A DNA stretch of 64,000 bases, from positions 71,812,903-71,876,902 of the forward strand of contig CM037781.1 of the NCBI GenBank assembly GCA_021229015.1. The letters are read 5' to 3'. Position numbers and translations under genes: made by a program. Source of the DNA: Solen grandis. Taxonomy: Eukaryota; Mollusca; Bivalvia; Adapedonta; Solenidae. Below the pieces are notes generated by a model. It worked only from the letters and a program-made list of their open reading frames with translations, ran no database searches and had not been told where the DNA came from. Positions 38,901-52,454 of the stretch are shown piece after piece (positions within the stretch are counted from its first letter, which is position 1; each line of letters begins with the position of its first letter).

Positions 38901-41900
38901 TTGTAAGATCCCATGAGAAATGTGGCTTGTAGAGGTTTCACAATGTTTTCCAATTCTTTCCTCTCGTGACTTAGTTTTTGAAACGCTATTGTGATTGAAC
39001 TCGGCAGACCAATTTTAATTAAGATCAAATGAGAAATGTGGCCTGTAGAGGGACCGACAAAAAGACGAAGGCATCAATCAAGAGAATGACTTCTATTTAC
39101 CTTCAAAACTTCATTTTAAGGTTTATAATAATGAAATAACAATATTGACAGTGACATCTCAAGGGCTACATTTCAATCTCTTAGGTCCATTTTGACCAAA
39201 TGTATCCCCCCTTTCTTAAAAAAAATATAGTGAGAACTTAAACCATGGCCATAACTTCTAAACTTTTAAACCTTTCTCATCAAACTTCACATACTTGTTC
39301 ACTATCACAAAGGCTAAATCCCCATCATGGACCATAACTCCTAGATCAATTTTGACCGAATCTATTTCCCGTTTATTGATTGCAAGAAAATGCAGTGAAA
39401 ATCTGTATTCTTGGTCATAACTATATATATTTAAAAAGGATTAAAACTGTGTCATGACTAGTTATCGAACCCACAACCCTCGTTGACAACACCTATATCG
39501 CGAACACTCTAGCTATTTTACCCACTAGACCAAAGGGCCAATCGTTTATTCAACAGGCAATTATTAAATATATATGTCTAACTATTGCCCCGAAATATTT
39601 TGCGGTGCAGGAATGTGAGCGTTGAAAGCAACCCTGTTAAATGCATTGTGTAGTCAAAACTAATAAAGCGAATTAAATACGGAAACTGCCGAAAATTTGA
39701 CCATATTTCGTTGGAATCAAAACGACAAAGTGGTATCGTGATTTTCACGTTGTTGTTTTTTTTATTATTATTTAAAAGAATGGCGGGAATTTGTTACCGT
39801 GAGCATATCTGAAAGTATTTTATAATGATAATAATAATTTAAAAACGTGGTTGCAAGTGTAACACTCATTACATTATTTAATTTTATAACTATAATTTAA
39901 TTTCACAGCATTAGTTTTACAACGGAAATGGATTTGGCAGCTATTTGTTTTTCACTTTTAAATAATGGCTCGTCCAAAGTGACCCATTCTTAACAATCAA
40001 TAACGTATTTTTAAAAGGTTTATTTTACTTGTTAGGGACTAAACAGGCAGGAATTATTTTTATAAAACAATAGTAGTTACACTTAGGCATTTTTTTTTGT
40101 GGTGAGGAAAGAGGCTATTTGTGCCTTATCCACTAGTTAACATTTTTACATTTCACTGACTTCTCCTACTATTGACCTAATTTTAAACAGTAACAAATAT
40201 AGTCGCAGCGACTAATAATGCTAAAAATGAATTTAAAAAAAAAAAGATGCAAAACTAACAGAAACCGGTAATGGAAGCTTTGGGTAAAATCTATTAATTT
40301 TAATGGCATGATAACTGAACCAAATTATTTTTCGCAATATAAATGGATACCGTTTATATTCAAATAGCAATGACTACCGAGTTCTTCTACTGAGGAAGGT
40401 AGGAAAGGCGATTAAAATTCATTTTAGTCAGTTGGCTGCAGGTCTACGAGGTTTGCAGATCTTTAGCGATATGAATAAAGTGTATAATGTACTATATATT
40501 ATATAATTATTATACATGTATATAATGCAGGCAATTGGTTCACCATTCCTGTTAGTCTGCCTTCTCAAGCTGATATTGTTATCCTGGCCGACATTTATTT
40601 TGGTGTTCAGCTGGCTGTATTAAATCCTGTATTTTAAATAACTGTTGGGGAACAAGCCTTAACTTTGCAACACATGGGCCAATCAGGCTGGTTCTCCTGT
40701 TGCTCATACGGTTCGCCGGGTTGTAGGCTGCTGAACAAGGGTTTCTTTGTTAAAGCCAGGTTTAGGAATACAAGTTACTGTTTTATATACAACAGATAAC
40801 AAAATATTACAGGTAATACTCAGGTAACGATGTATAGTGACAAAAAGTGGCAGCTTTACTATTCGTTTAGAAAAGGCTTCTCCCTATATATTAGAAAACT
40901 GAGTTATACAATTGAATGTTGGGTGTATCTATATCTTGAATCATTTGTAGTACATAACATTATTGAGTGATAGCAATCCATTTGTTATGCTAATGAGACA
41001 ATCAACTTCTCCAGATATATCTGTCTTAATAGTGATGTTTTACTGTAAAGGTAATCAATCCTATAACGTTTCGAAAATCGTAATTGCAGGGACTCACACG
41101 TGCCAGCACACTAGTAGATGCCAGTAAAAAACACCAACTGCCAGCGAAAACTGTGTTCTCGGCGGCAATCCGGTATTTGAAAGACGACATGATACAGGTG
41201 TCGGAGAAACGCACCACAAGCGCGGGTGTGCTGCTGAATGACATTCACTGGGTCCTCACTGTGCCCGCCATCTGGAACGACGCCGCCAAACAGTTCATGA
41301 GGGAGGCCGCCGAGGAGGTTTGTTGATAAAGTTTTAAACATTCGTAAATTCAATTTACTGTTTCTTACTGTAGTGATTATTTAGTACACATACTTTCAAT
41401 AGATATGGAATATTATTACCAATAAATTGTATTTTACGGACGTTCCTAGCATACAAAGCTCCATTTTTGTTTAGAAAAAAAGTCACTGATATGGTCAAGA
41501 AGATTTACCAAGTTTATGTTATGTTTATGAGAATCATAGAACGTATTACAGATTATGAGCAATGAAAAACACTCTCGTTCTAAAAGTATATTATCACTAT
41601 TAAAAAAACCACCAAAAAACAAAACAAAAAAAAACAAGAAAAAAAAAAAAAAAGATACGAGCGTTTTCGTTTTGTTTTGTACCTATACCCCTCAAGTGCA
41701 TACCATTTTCTTTGAGGGGGTAATAACAGGAGTAACCATGAGTGTCATTTTGTTTTTCAGTTTGTTAGTCCGTTCGTCCCAGGTTTCAGTGATATAATTC
41801 CGTAATCCCTTGACCAGAGATGTTCCTACTTGTTAAACATATTACTTATGTCAAAAGGATGTGCTGTGATCTGAATAATGTTAATTTGCGTAAGGTCTGG

Positions 41901-44650
41901 GTCACAGTTAAAGTAAATTTCAAATACAATTCCGCTACCATTATGTTCATACTTCGACGCCAGAGGATGTTTTGTGTATTTAATGAACAATTCAAACATA
42001 TCATGTTAAAGCAACTGGTCGGATTGGAAAATCAGCAAAGATTTATTAGGTAACTCCTTCAAATATGTCTGCCATTTTTCCTTTTATGTTTATGGTGAAA
42101 GTTTCTTGTCCACTACTACTAGTCGGATTTTTAACTTTTCTGACACAGATAATCCTTTGCAAAACCCTTTTAACAGCCGCTTGGAACAATCCAGGGCCTC
42201 TATGTTCCTCTTGTTTAAAATATATGCAGAGCTACATGCTGTTTAAATGGATATGATTTTGGTACGTTTTAGTACTGACGACTTTACTAGCATAGGTCAG
42301 TAATTCCTTTCTGTCAAAATACAATGAAATATTTATATACCAATTTGTTGACTTGATTATTTCTGCATTTTACCTCAATTCGTGCCGATTATCTTTCCAG
42401 GCCGGTATTCCTGGTGATAACCTAACAATTGCACTGGAGCCAGAGTGTGCCTCCCTCTATTGCCGCCATCTGCCCGTTGACAAAGATAACGAGGGCGAAT
42501 CGCTGGCTAAATTGAAACCTGGCACGAAGTATATGATTCTGGATGCGGGAGGTATCATGTTTGTTTCCAAAATCCTGCCAAAATTTACATTTCTAACAGT
42601 TCTGAATTTTATTAAAAAGTGTTCCTGTACGTTACAAATTTTCCAGAACGTATGTATGGCCCAGGCAGATTTTCAATAAATTGTGGTACATGAATATGTT
42701 TTTGTTTCATACATATTGCTTTGTGCGTTTATTAGCCTAAATATCTGGATTATTAAAGGAACTTTGGAACAATACTCATGTATTAAAGACGACTGAAATA
42801 CTAAGCAATATAATGCAGCACACTTGAATTTACATAAAAAATATTTGTGTCTTTTTTATTGAAAACATACATAACATCATATGTAAATGACAATTAACAG
42901 AATATAATTTTCCGTATACATTTGGAATTGTTATGCTAATATAATTGGAGTATATCATATAAGTATTTGACGAATGTAAACAATACAGAAAATAAAAGTA
43001 AAAAATAAATCTTACTATGTGTATTTCGGAATTACAGGAGGTACTGTTGACATCACAGTACACGAGGTGACGTCAAGTGGCTTATTAAAAGAACTTATGA
43101 AAGCCAGCGGAGGCGCATGGGGAGGAACTAGGGTGGACGCCACGTACAAAGACTTCATGACCACATTGTTCCGTAAGTCGATATTTTACTAAGCAAGGCT
43201 GAAACAATACTGTTCGTCTGTACCGCGGTTCTTTGTCCTAAGGTACGGTACCTGGTACATTATTTCGTAGCTTTGGTAGGTACCGAGTAAAAGCTCGAAA
43301 AAGACCGAAGTAGCGGCTAGGTTTTAGAGGATAACTGATGTCATGTGACCGCTACGGAGACATTGAAATGGGGCGTACGAACGAAAGTCCGAATACATAT
43401 GGTATCAGAATTATTGACACTCTTTTATTCTACATGTCGAAGATTTAAAAGATAGTGAAGGCGCTGTAGTTTGCAAGCGTTTTCATATTGACATTCCTTG
43501 CTAATCTTCAAATACTTATTAAAACATCAGGGATAGTAATCAGTTCTGTAACGATATTTATGCAAACTGAGTGAATATGGCCCCATGGTCGTATCTAAAC
43601 AAATATTATGTAATATTTTTTCTAAATTACTGTATTTTCAAATTTCATGCTGCTGAGGATACTAATTACATGTCATTAAAATACATATATACTATTATTG
43701 CTATATGCTCTGCAGAACCTACAGTCATGCAGTCTTTTGAAGAGCAGTGTATGTCTTACTTAAATGAGATGTTAAGAGATTTCGAGATGAAAAAGCAAAC
43801 GATTAGTCCTGAGGGACACTTGAAGATAACGTTCCGTCTGCCTCTGGCATTGTCAGAAATGTACAAACAGGAGACGGGCCAAGATATCGACAACGCTATC
43901 AAGAAATCGGTGTATGCTGGTAAAATTAAAGTTTTTCCCGGCGGCAAGCTTCGGGTAGATGGCGATGTGGTCAATACTTTCTTTAACCCCACAATTCAGA
44001 ACATTGTAGACCACGTATCGAATCTTCTGGGAGACCCTGCCGCGGCTGGCTGCAACGTTATTGTTATGGTTGGGGGATTCTCCGAATCTCCTATGCTACA
44101 GAAGAAAATGAAGGACGCGTTTCCTAGGATAAAGTTCATCATTCCACACGATGCAGGCCTTGCTGTTCTAAAAGGAGCTGTCATATTTGGTCATTCGCCC
44201 TCAGCAATTGCAGAAAGAGTCTGCAGACTAACGTATGGTACTGATGCATCACACGTGAAGTCAGCCTCCTGTTCTCATCCCAATGGTAGGACATACATAG
44301 ACAGTCAAGGCGTTCTCCGATGTGCTGATATATTTTCTGTGCATTCAAGAATTGGCGACGTGATTAAACTTGGTGAGGAGCAAGAAGAGCAGATCCACAC
44401 TCTAGCCGAACCTGACCAAACTTCAATGTTATTCAACATATATGCTTCCACGAACGCAAAGCCGAACTTCGTCACTGAAAAGGACAGCTACAAGATTGGA
44501 TCGGTCAAGGTTCCTGTGCCCGATACAAGGATGGGATCGGACCGGAAGGTTGGCGTCTCGTTCATTTTTGGAGGAACGGAAATAGCTGTGAAATGTGTGG
44601 AGAAGGCCACAGGAAAAGTTACTCTGACACATGTTGACTTTCTGGGCTAA
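35709..44650 (+). CDS. HSPA12-like Hsp70 family protein, copy 2 (six coding exons; 5' exon not found)
   Basis: Exons 35709-35862, 37053-37204, 41090-41317, 42401-42551, 43038-43172 and 43716-44650 match copy 1 exon for exon in length and phase. They encode the same Hsp70 blocks: DFGTTYSGWAF, TVPAIWNDAAKQFMREAAEE, DAGGGTVDIT and VGGFSESPMLQKKM. There are no stops or frameshifts, and differences from copy 1 are scattered substitutions, so both copies look under coding constraint. In-frame TAG immediately precedes codon GCT of the first exon (35706-35708), showing that this exon starts by splicing and that an upstream exon with the initiator exists. Intron 2 is 3.9 kb against 0.44 kb in copy 1, from inserted repeats. 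An AATAAA lies 279 bp after the stop. The gene is a tandem paralogue of copy 1 in the same orientation, about 13.5 kb downstream. Exact substrate and regulation cannot be read from the sequence. Confidence 0.9.
35880..35972. repeat. Compound C-tract, (CT)n, (TA)n, (TG)n microsatellite in intron 1 of HSPA12-like copy 2
   Basis: Simple repeats in direct succession, beginning 18 bp after the exon 1 donor. Confidence 0.9.
36715..36905. repeat. Short inverted-repeat-like insert in intron 1 of HSPA12-like copy 2
   Basis: CTGACCCTTTTTTTGTACC near the left and GTACAGCCGACCTACTGACC near the right form an imperfect inverted pair around a short centre. It looks like a small MITE. Confidence 0.4.
37700..39170. 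repeat. Repeat-rich insertion in intron 2 of HSPA12-like copy 2, left part
   Basis: Base composition changes to A/C-rich between about 37840 and 38520. GCAACAACTTATC (38098) and GCAGCAACTTATC (38391) mark a diverged repeat. ATGAGAAATGTGGCTTGTAG (38910) recurs as ATGAGAAATGTGGCCTGTAG (39029). Copy 1 lacks all of this in its 442-bp intron 2. Confidence 0.5.
39160..39430. repeat. Repeat of two units of about 170 bp, intron 2 of HSPA12-like copy 2
   Basis: CCATTTTGACCAAATGTAT and CAATTTTGACCGAATCTAT head two units that each continue with CATAACT stretches. Non-coding; similar layout to the repeats at 6717 and 24280. Confidence 0.45.
39455..39542 (-). repeat. tRNA-like SINE head fragment
   Basis: On the - strand TTTGGTCTAGTGGGTAAA (A box) and GTGGGTTCGATAAC (B box) with an enlarged spacing. 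Not accepted as a functional tRNA gene. Confidence 0.4.
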
Positions 44651-44928
44651 AAAAGTTAACTGTTATCATTTGTGTAATCAAGAGCGCGTCAGATAATTTA
44701 TTTGCTCATATTTTCCTTACACATGTATAAAGATTATAATTTCTTTGTATTTTTGATAATGCTATTGTCTATGGCTCATCGACACGGAGGAGCGCTAAAT
44801 TCATATTTATTCTTGGAACTGTTTATTAAAACATTTTGTAAAATCATGAGGAACATTTGATTTAATTAGCTTTTTATTGTGGAAATGATTCATTATGAAA
44901 AATTAAACGAAAAAAAGCCATGAAAAGA

Positions 44929-44934
44929 AATAAA
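44929..44934 (+). terminator. Candidate polyadenylation signal of HSPA12-like copy 2
   Basis: AATAAA in the first 300 bp after the stop codon at 44650. Position fits a 3' UTR end, but the region is AT-rich so chance occurrence is possible. Confidence 0.35.
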
Positions 44935-45221
44935 AGTATCCTTAAATTGATGTCAATCCTTTTGGGTATAATTATTCATTATGAATGTTACAACATCAAA
45001 CACCGATACATACATTTGGAGTTCAAGTAAATGATGTAAGATAATAATGTATACAGTTCTGAAAGGCATTATAAAGGTTCACGAACAATTCATTCTGACT
45101 GATAAGTCAAACGTACACTCCGCGATATTATAGCAAATTCATTTATGTTGTATATACGAATATATTCCAAAAATATATCATTTATATACTAATTACAGGC
45201 AATTCTTGTTGATTTGCTGTG

Positions 45222-45223
<2 letters not shown>

Positions 45224-45276
<53 letters not shown>
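45224..45276. repeat. (TA)n microsatellite
   Basis: About 52 bp of uninterrupted TA. Frames of alternating Tyr-Ile across it are artefacts. Confidence 0.95.
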
Positions 45277-45277
<1 letters not shown>

Positions 45278-45970
45278 GAGACACATTCTCAAAGCAAAGA
45301 GTCAGTCGTGGAGTGTACTGATAATTTACAACAGACAAACTTAACCAACACTTTCGATACAAAAAGTCACGACTTAGTTTATGCGAATTACACATTGAAA
45401 TGATACTATGGTTATTGGTGTTCATTTCAATTTGCATACTTTTACCCGGAAAATTTCATAGATATATGAAACTGCCGGATAACTTAGTGTTTTGATTTAT
45501 ATACTGGTATTTATTTACTTTCCAAATTAATACACTTAACATTAACACAATTGTAAATTGCCACCTGTATCTTTTAGAATTATTACTTATCCGCGGGTGG
45601 GATTCACTTTGATATAATTGGAAAATAGAATAAACCAGATTCAAAACGATACATTGCAATTTTATTTCATATGTATTATCAACAAAATCAAAATTATATT
45701 CTCAACACTAACATTGTCGAAAACCAATATCATAAATCCTAATAGCGCGAGAAAATTATTAAAGAAATAGAATAGCACGAATATTTTTAATCATAATGCA
45801 CTGTGGTTGAAAGTCAAGTTTGTTGATATAGTTATTTAAATTCAATTATGAGTAAGTTCATCTTGAAGTTTTCTACTGCGTGCGTGAGCGTGTGCCTGCG
45901 TGGTTGTGTGAGTTTTGTGCGTTAGAGCATGTTATACGAGATATGAAGGAAGTCTTGGGTTTTTTTCTAT

Positions 45971-45998
45971 CACACACACACACACATATATATATATA
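45971..45998. repeat. (CA)n(TA)n microsatellite
   Basis: Short CA run continuing into TA. Confidence 0.85.
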
Positions 45999-48399
45999 AC
46001 TCTGCCGTCAACAATCAAGTGCCTAGTGCTCTTTTATTTAATGTCATTCGTACCATTTTAAAATGATTTATATGTAACTATAGACAAAGAATTGTGTTTT
46101 GTTTCGTTTTGTAGTGCAGCACGGGCAAAATACCTGTTTTGACCAAATTTGCCACTGTCGAATGAGCCCAAGGTCAATATAAATTACATTTAACCCATTC
46201 AAAGGCATCTCAGTTTGCAGCGTAGAAAATGTCAAGTACATGATTGAAGGGGTTAGTAAAATATTGTCAGCAAACTACTGCTTATTTATTTTCTTAAGTG
46301 TAGAATTATGTTTGTTGTTGACAAATGTGACAAAAAGCATGTATGTAGTAATAACCAGTTATTAAATATATCTTTAATGTAGCATAATTACACTTTAATT
46401 TACATCAAACTTTATGACATCTATAATTAAACTTAGCTGTTATTGCATAAGTAATTTTGCACTCCCCCATGAGATATATAGATGTTTTTTTTATTAATTA
46501 TAATAATACGCCATGATTTCGATCGCCAACACTTTTTAACAAAATTAGTTTAAGCTTTAAACAGCAGCCGCCATTTGGAAATTGTGGTTACAACACATTA
46601 ATTTAAGAATATTACATTATTGCTGCCCTATTATTAAGGGTTAATATTGGAAAATTCTAAATATTGATCACTTATGACTAAGTTAAAATAAGTTATTTAA
46701 TATTTATTATCACAATTATATATTTCATATTGATGATCCGGTCAATTACTACTTATCATTTATTTAGGCGGAAAGCTGGCAGAACGCTAGGGTAGATAAA
46801 GTTCCAGATATTTAATAATCAGAAATTCTGTGAGCCTTTGTCATAAGTATGCCTCATACGATAGGAAATACTGATCATTATTTGCAATAATTAACATTAT
46901 TTATTTTCCATTTATCTTTTTTTATTTTGGTTTTATGGTGTTTTGCAAAATTATATGAATGCTGGCACTCACCCAAACTTGCTCTCAAAATTGGCATCAT
47001 TGCTAGATACATATGCTAGCGTCTGGCTGGTTGCAAGAATGTAAGTATCTATGTTTCTGTCAAGTCAGTATAAAATATAAAATTAAGAGCGCGTCAGCAT
47101 CAGGACTAGTTGCCAAATTGAACACTCGCGTTATTTAAAACTGACATTAGCTTAATTAAGCTTATTCCACTAAAACCCTGCCTGTTGGCTTTCGAATCTC
47201 GAAAGGTATTAGATTTATAGTATACTATTTAGTAATGGGTTATGATATATGGTAGGGTGATAATCAGGCTTACGAAATGACTTTAAGAGACTAAGTTAAC
47301 TAGCAATGCGAAAATACCAAATGTTCGTTAGGGTATATTTATGAATCCACCGGCATTTATTGCCATAAACAGTAGCAAGCCGAGAAAACCAAAAATGCCC
47401 ATCAGAAAAGCCGCCATTATTGCAAATTGAAGCTATTTGAGAACCGTTAAATGTTAAACTTATACACTATGAATTGTTAAAATTATTTAACTGGTTAACA
47501 ATCAACTGTGCTCAAGATTCGTACTTTATGATGTTTTATTTGATGTATTTACTGTCTAGTTGGACTTTTGCAAGTACCCAGCAATTAAATGCACAATAAC
47601 ATGTGTTTCCTTTGGAATACAAACCGCAATCTCATTTATACAGGTTATTGTCAAGAAAGTCATCTTTATATAGACTATAAATGGTTTGTGCAAAATTTAG
47701 ACCTGAGTTACTTCCCCTTATTTTGCATAGATTTCGTTTTTGTATAGTCATTTTTTGTGTTTTAATTATGGGTTAGAAAGCTAGTTCGTTTCTAGGCAAT
47801 TTACACTCTGTATATAAACCCAGAGACAAAGAATATCAGGCTGTCTGGTAGCAACACATCAAAGTTACCAGTCACTGTTGTGCATTGCGTTCACTTTGGC
47901 TGTAGAATTAATGTCTTAAAAGCTTCCTTCTGTTGGCATGAAAATTGGGCGGGATGATTTACCAACAAACTGTCAACTAAGATCTCAGTGTACTCTACCA
48001 TAGAGGTCTGCTCGGATAAACTCAAACATTCTGTTTCGTACAAGGCAATATATTATTTTAGTAATGCGCAGCCTAATGATACGTTAGACAACTAGTTATC
48101 TTACAATTTTGGGACTTGTACAAAATAGTGTTTGTTCTCAATGTTAGTCCAATAGTTAAGATTCTGTTTATTTTTTTTTTATGTGGACATTTCCATTTTC
48201 AAAATTCCATTGCAATGTCTTATGCATATATTTGTGAATTATTAAGTAACTTCGTTTAATTTCATGTATTAACATAGTTACGAACCATTTTTACGTATGT
48301 TTGCACCTTTTGGGTAGGCCGCCATTTTACGTAATTCATTATTATCATAGAATTTTAAAAATCATTAATTTGCTAATTTTTTTTTTTTTTGATCCATAA

Positions 48400-49700
48400 T
48401 TAAATATAAAGATAGCCCGAACAGCTTTTTAAGTATACAGGACCACTACTTAATGTATTAGCAAGTATAAGATAAAGATTTAAAAGAAATACATTTGTAA
48501 CCATGGGGTTTGTAGAAGGCAATATAAATAAATTATTAAAATGCGAACGCTGTATTAATAATCTTGGAAGTGTGATATTACCGGACACTATCTGGAGTCT
48601 TATTGTTATTCACGATTATTAAATGGTGGTGGTAATAAGGTCGCGTTTTTAATGCTCTTTGAATTCTAACCATCATAATTTTGTTATTTTCGTTTGCGCC
48701 CATCCGTATTGTGCATGGTGATGCGGTTTTTGACAGAGAACGCCTTTAAGGTCCAGCACCTCTGACTTCGATTTTCTTTACCTTTTTTGTCAGGGCGGCC
48801 CTTCTTTAGCACCTCTTGACAGGGGCACCTACACAAAGATGCAGATACAAGGGATCATTAGCTTGTTATCCTAGCTTGTTCCGAATCGATTCCTGGTTCT
48901 TTAAAGTACCCGGTGTATAGCACCGATACACGCAAAGCCCCTTAATCACTGTCTGGATGAACCAGTGCTAGGCTTCTAGTTCGGCTGGAACACTGAAAAG
49001 TGTTAGACAAGTAACAGCGTTATAATATGATCCAATACATGTTCTTGTGCGTTGGATGGTTAATGATTGGTAGGAATGGGGAAAAGGAGGCATGATAGAG
49101 GAAGTGATTTGTGCAATCGCAACAAAAAGAAAGTGAACATTGTCAGAGGCCCGTCTAAGGTTGAGTAAATTACCTAGTCAAGTTAACAGTGCATTGTACG
49201 ATAAAGGTAACGATAGAGTATTTGTACCGAACTCACTAGCTGACATTACTACTACAACTGACAGCATCGATAGTAGAAGTAGCAACAACGCATCCAACAT
49301 GGCATCGGAAAGCAATGATAAGGTAGAGTTTGTACCAGTTTCACAACTCTCTTTACATGATTTTATATCATGCTTGAAAAGTATTGAAAGTATATTAAGT
49401 CATATGGACAAAGGCCGGGTGTTTTAGAGGAGGTAAAACAGAAGATAGATACATTTGATACGGAAACAAAGAAATCATGGTTTGTACTGGAGAAAAAGAA
49501 CAAAATATGATAAAAAGAGTTACAGTGGAAGAGGAAAAGGTAAAGAGTACAGACATCTTATTGGGTTAATTGGTTGATAAAGATGTCGCATTAGAGAAGG
49601 ATTTATTAAAGGGTGATGTAACATATATACAGTCACAATCTATGAGAAGCAACTTGTTATTCTCGAATATTCCAGAGGCCCCACACTAGTTAATTGATTG
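48400..49700 (+). mobile_element. Non-LTR retrotransposon 5' region and decayed ORF1, copy 1
   Basis: From about 49140 the + strand encodes a Ser/Asn-rich stretch, then a coiled-coil-like part and SMRSNLLFSNIPE near 49650. The last block is typical of the start of the RNA-binding domain in LINE ORF1 proteins. Stops (for example after GRVF at 49427) break it. The region from about 48540 matches 58376-59095 apart from an extra 290 bp near 48715-49005. No endonuclease or RT follows directly. Confidence 0.6.
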
Positions 49701-52454
49701 ATGATATAGTTTTTTTCCCTTTGGTTTTAGCCGGTGATATGGCTAAAAATGACAAATCTCCTGCAGATTTCTTCTCGATTTACTGCTGGTATATTGTAAC
49801 AAAAGGGGTATCGAGGTTTTTCCAAATACAAAACTTAAGGTATTCAGAAAACTGAGATGATTAGATTAAAACAATCTAACACCAATTGTTTATGATTTTA
49901 CAATAGCGTGAAGTTTACACAGGATATTCGTATTGTTAATAAATTCGTATATGACAGAATCATATGAATTAAACGGCATCTTAACAATACGCTTACAAAA
50001 ATTTAAGTGCAAAGGTTCGAATTCTTTGGACTTACTAAAACCACACACTTCACTGTTATAATTTAAAAATTACAAATAATTCAGAAACTTTAATGCAATA
50101 ATATAAAAATTAAACAGTAGAATTTGCAGCGCCATGAGCGCTTTATCAACATGACATTCGTGATACATAGAACAATTGGAATTGTAAGATAATAAAAAAA
50201 AAAACAATTAATTAAAATTATCAACTACTTCTACATCTCACCTATTATATAGCCATTTTTCACCCTTTTAATCAGTCTTTGATTATTCTTTTAAAAAATT
50301 ATGCTTATCCTGTTAAACTACAGATTTCTATATACGCTTTTTATTGTTCATATGTGTTATTTAAAATCATTTTTGTAAAATTATTGTCTTTTGGAAAGAA
50401 ATAGATTTGATGCATATAACACAAGACATACTGTAAAGCTGTCAAATCAGGGGCTATCAGTTTTCAATGTCAATTATAACCCCCAGTACCCTGTACCAAG
50501 TCTAGTTGTGTAATTTGTGGGCTTGTGAGGATTGGATGTATTATCACTGATTTATGGCCCTTTGTTTTTAAGCAACATAATGTACAAAGAGATTCTTGCC
50601 TGCACTTACGATTTATAGATACCAACTCTGGTTTTTCATATCAGAATGTTTGATTTAAATATTTTATCACAGAGTTATGACCCTTTGTTTTATTTATTTA
50701 ATGTAAGAATACATGCATTTATAATTGCCATTGTGCTGTTTAATGACTTACTTGTTATCTCTACATTGCTTTCCTCTAAGCTTATGGCCGATTTCTTTCA
50801 TTTAATATTTATTGTTTAAAACGAAAGAGTAAACCATGGTTAAAATTTACCATAGTGGATAATTCAATAATTCTTAGAAGTATTTATCAATAAGCAACTT
50901 CTGTAAAAAAAAATCAAAGCTATATTCATAATATTGGATGAGATATTGATTAGAAGTATTTATCAGTAAGCAACTTCTGTAAAAAATCAAAGCTATATTC
51001 ATAATATTGGATGAGATATTGATAAGAAATCAAAGGTCACATCTTCATTTCACAAAACCAATAAGTAGTAAATGGTTTCACCTGACTGAAGGTTAGTGGT
51101 AAAAGAGAGCATTTGGCTAATACATCCTTTTTATTGTAAATATTTTTAAAGGTACCCTGTTCAATTTCAAATAAAAGGTCCTTTTTGTCTAATTTCATAA
51201 GTATTGTTTCGATAACAGGAACAGGATTATTTATTATTAACAATTATGGCCAGGTTATGAATTGTATACAAACATGAGCTGCAGTGTCATTGATTGCAAA
51301 TGATTATTACTTGATGTTATTTTGAAAACATTGAACTATTTAAAAACAAAAATTGTGTTCTATTTGTCATCATCTTATTTGCCAGACTAATGTTTAGTTT
51401 TTAGATAACGCCATTACATAACTATATGATGATAATAATCATATTAAAATGATTAATTACTATAATTCCGCCTTGCGAAAATAATTATGATGATAATTCG
51501 AAGGTCCTTTAAATATTTGCTTGTGTATGTTTTAATTAAATTGTCATCTTTGTATTCCTTTTTTTATATTCCATCAGGTGATGAAACATTAATAAATTAC
51601 CAGGTGAAAGGCTTAGGCCAAAATAATGTCAATTCTTGCAAGAATTTAGTATTAGGTGGATAAGGGCCGACAGGATGCTGTATATTCTGATTGCAAGTGT
51701 GATGAAACAATTAATTATATCAGATGAGAATATACAAATAACAAAATTACGAGAAGTTGGATCTCAAGTAACAGAAGCCAATTCGAAGAAGTTATTAGAA
51801 GATACTGGGTTTTCTGACGACAGAAACCAAGACAAAACATACAACCCGGAGAAAGATTATGTTAATTCTAGAGGTTCTGAGACTTAAGAATTAAAACGGA
51901 GCAAACAGGAGAAAAGAAAATATTCCAAGGATACCATGAGCGAATCGCGGAAGAAAACATCATCAATCATACTCTGAAAAGTTACCAACCAGTAAAATAT
52001 GCAATGACACTATTCCAGAAAATTCATCTTGTGAATATGAAAACCTATAAAATATCGAAAATATGAGGTGCTTTCAGTTATGTACTTTACTGGCACATTA
52101 ACATTTTCGAATGGTGAACTGTGCGTTTTAGGAGCTTAAATTTAGCTTACAATTTCATTAACTGAAGTCAAATATATTGCTTCGAGAACATAATGCGAAT
52201 TTCTATGTTAAATATTGCATTGATTGGTATAAATGTTAATGGTAAAATGTTGTATTTAACTTAAACCATTTTCTACACATAACATAAGGCTACGTGTTGC
52301 ATAAGTATTAGAAATAAATGGTTACATATGTCAAATATACCTTTATATTATGAACATTATATAAAACAACCTTCAATGCATAAGGGAATATCTGCCTCAT
52401 AGAACCTTTTATTGAACAGATTGTGGAAAAAGTAGTGTGGAAAAAGGGTTTAAT
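49701..52454. other. Intergenic sequence with one charged reading frame
   Basis: 51636-51884 (+) encodes 83 residues including DDRNQDKTYNPEKDYVN, and similar charged sequence continues past the stop. It looks like old coding sequence, perhaps from a mobile element, but I do not recognise it. Otherwise only the 75-bp tandem duplication was seen. Confidence 0.35.
50875..51023. repeat. Tandem duplication of about 75 bp
   Basis: AGAAGTATTTATCAATAAGC to GATGAGATATTGAT occurs twice in a row with minor differences. Confidence 0.85.

Larger units (their letters stand above)
44935..48399. other. AT-rich sequence without a recognised gene
   Basis: Apart from microsatellites, the only pattern noted is GCCGCCATT recurring near 46567, 47411 and 48319, perhaps remnants of one repeat family. 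No exon recognised. Confidence 0.45.

Noticed and set aside
8215..39542. Several tRNA-like A and B boxes (8215, 11193, 26505, 27050, 34446, 39455) as functional tRNA genes
   Set aside because: Stems are incomplete or spacing is wrong, and several are joined to SINE bodies; treated as SINE heads.
41555..41797. Lys-rich frame in intron 3 of HSPA12-like copy 2
   Set aside because: Produced by an A-rich low-complexity tract.
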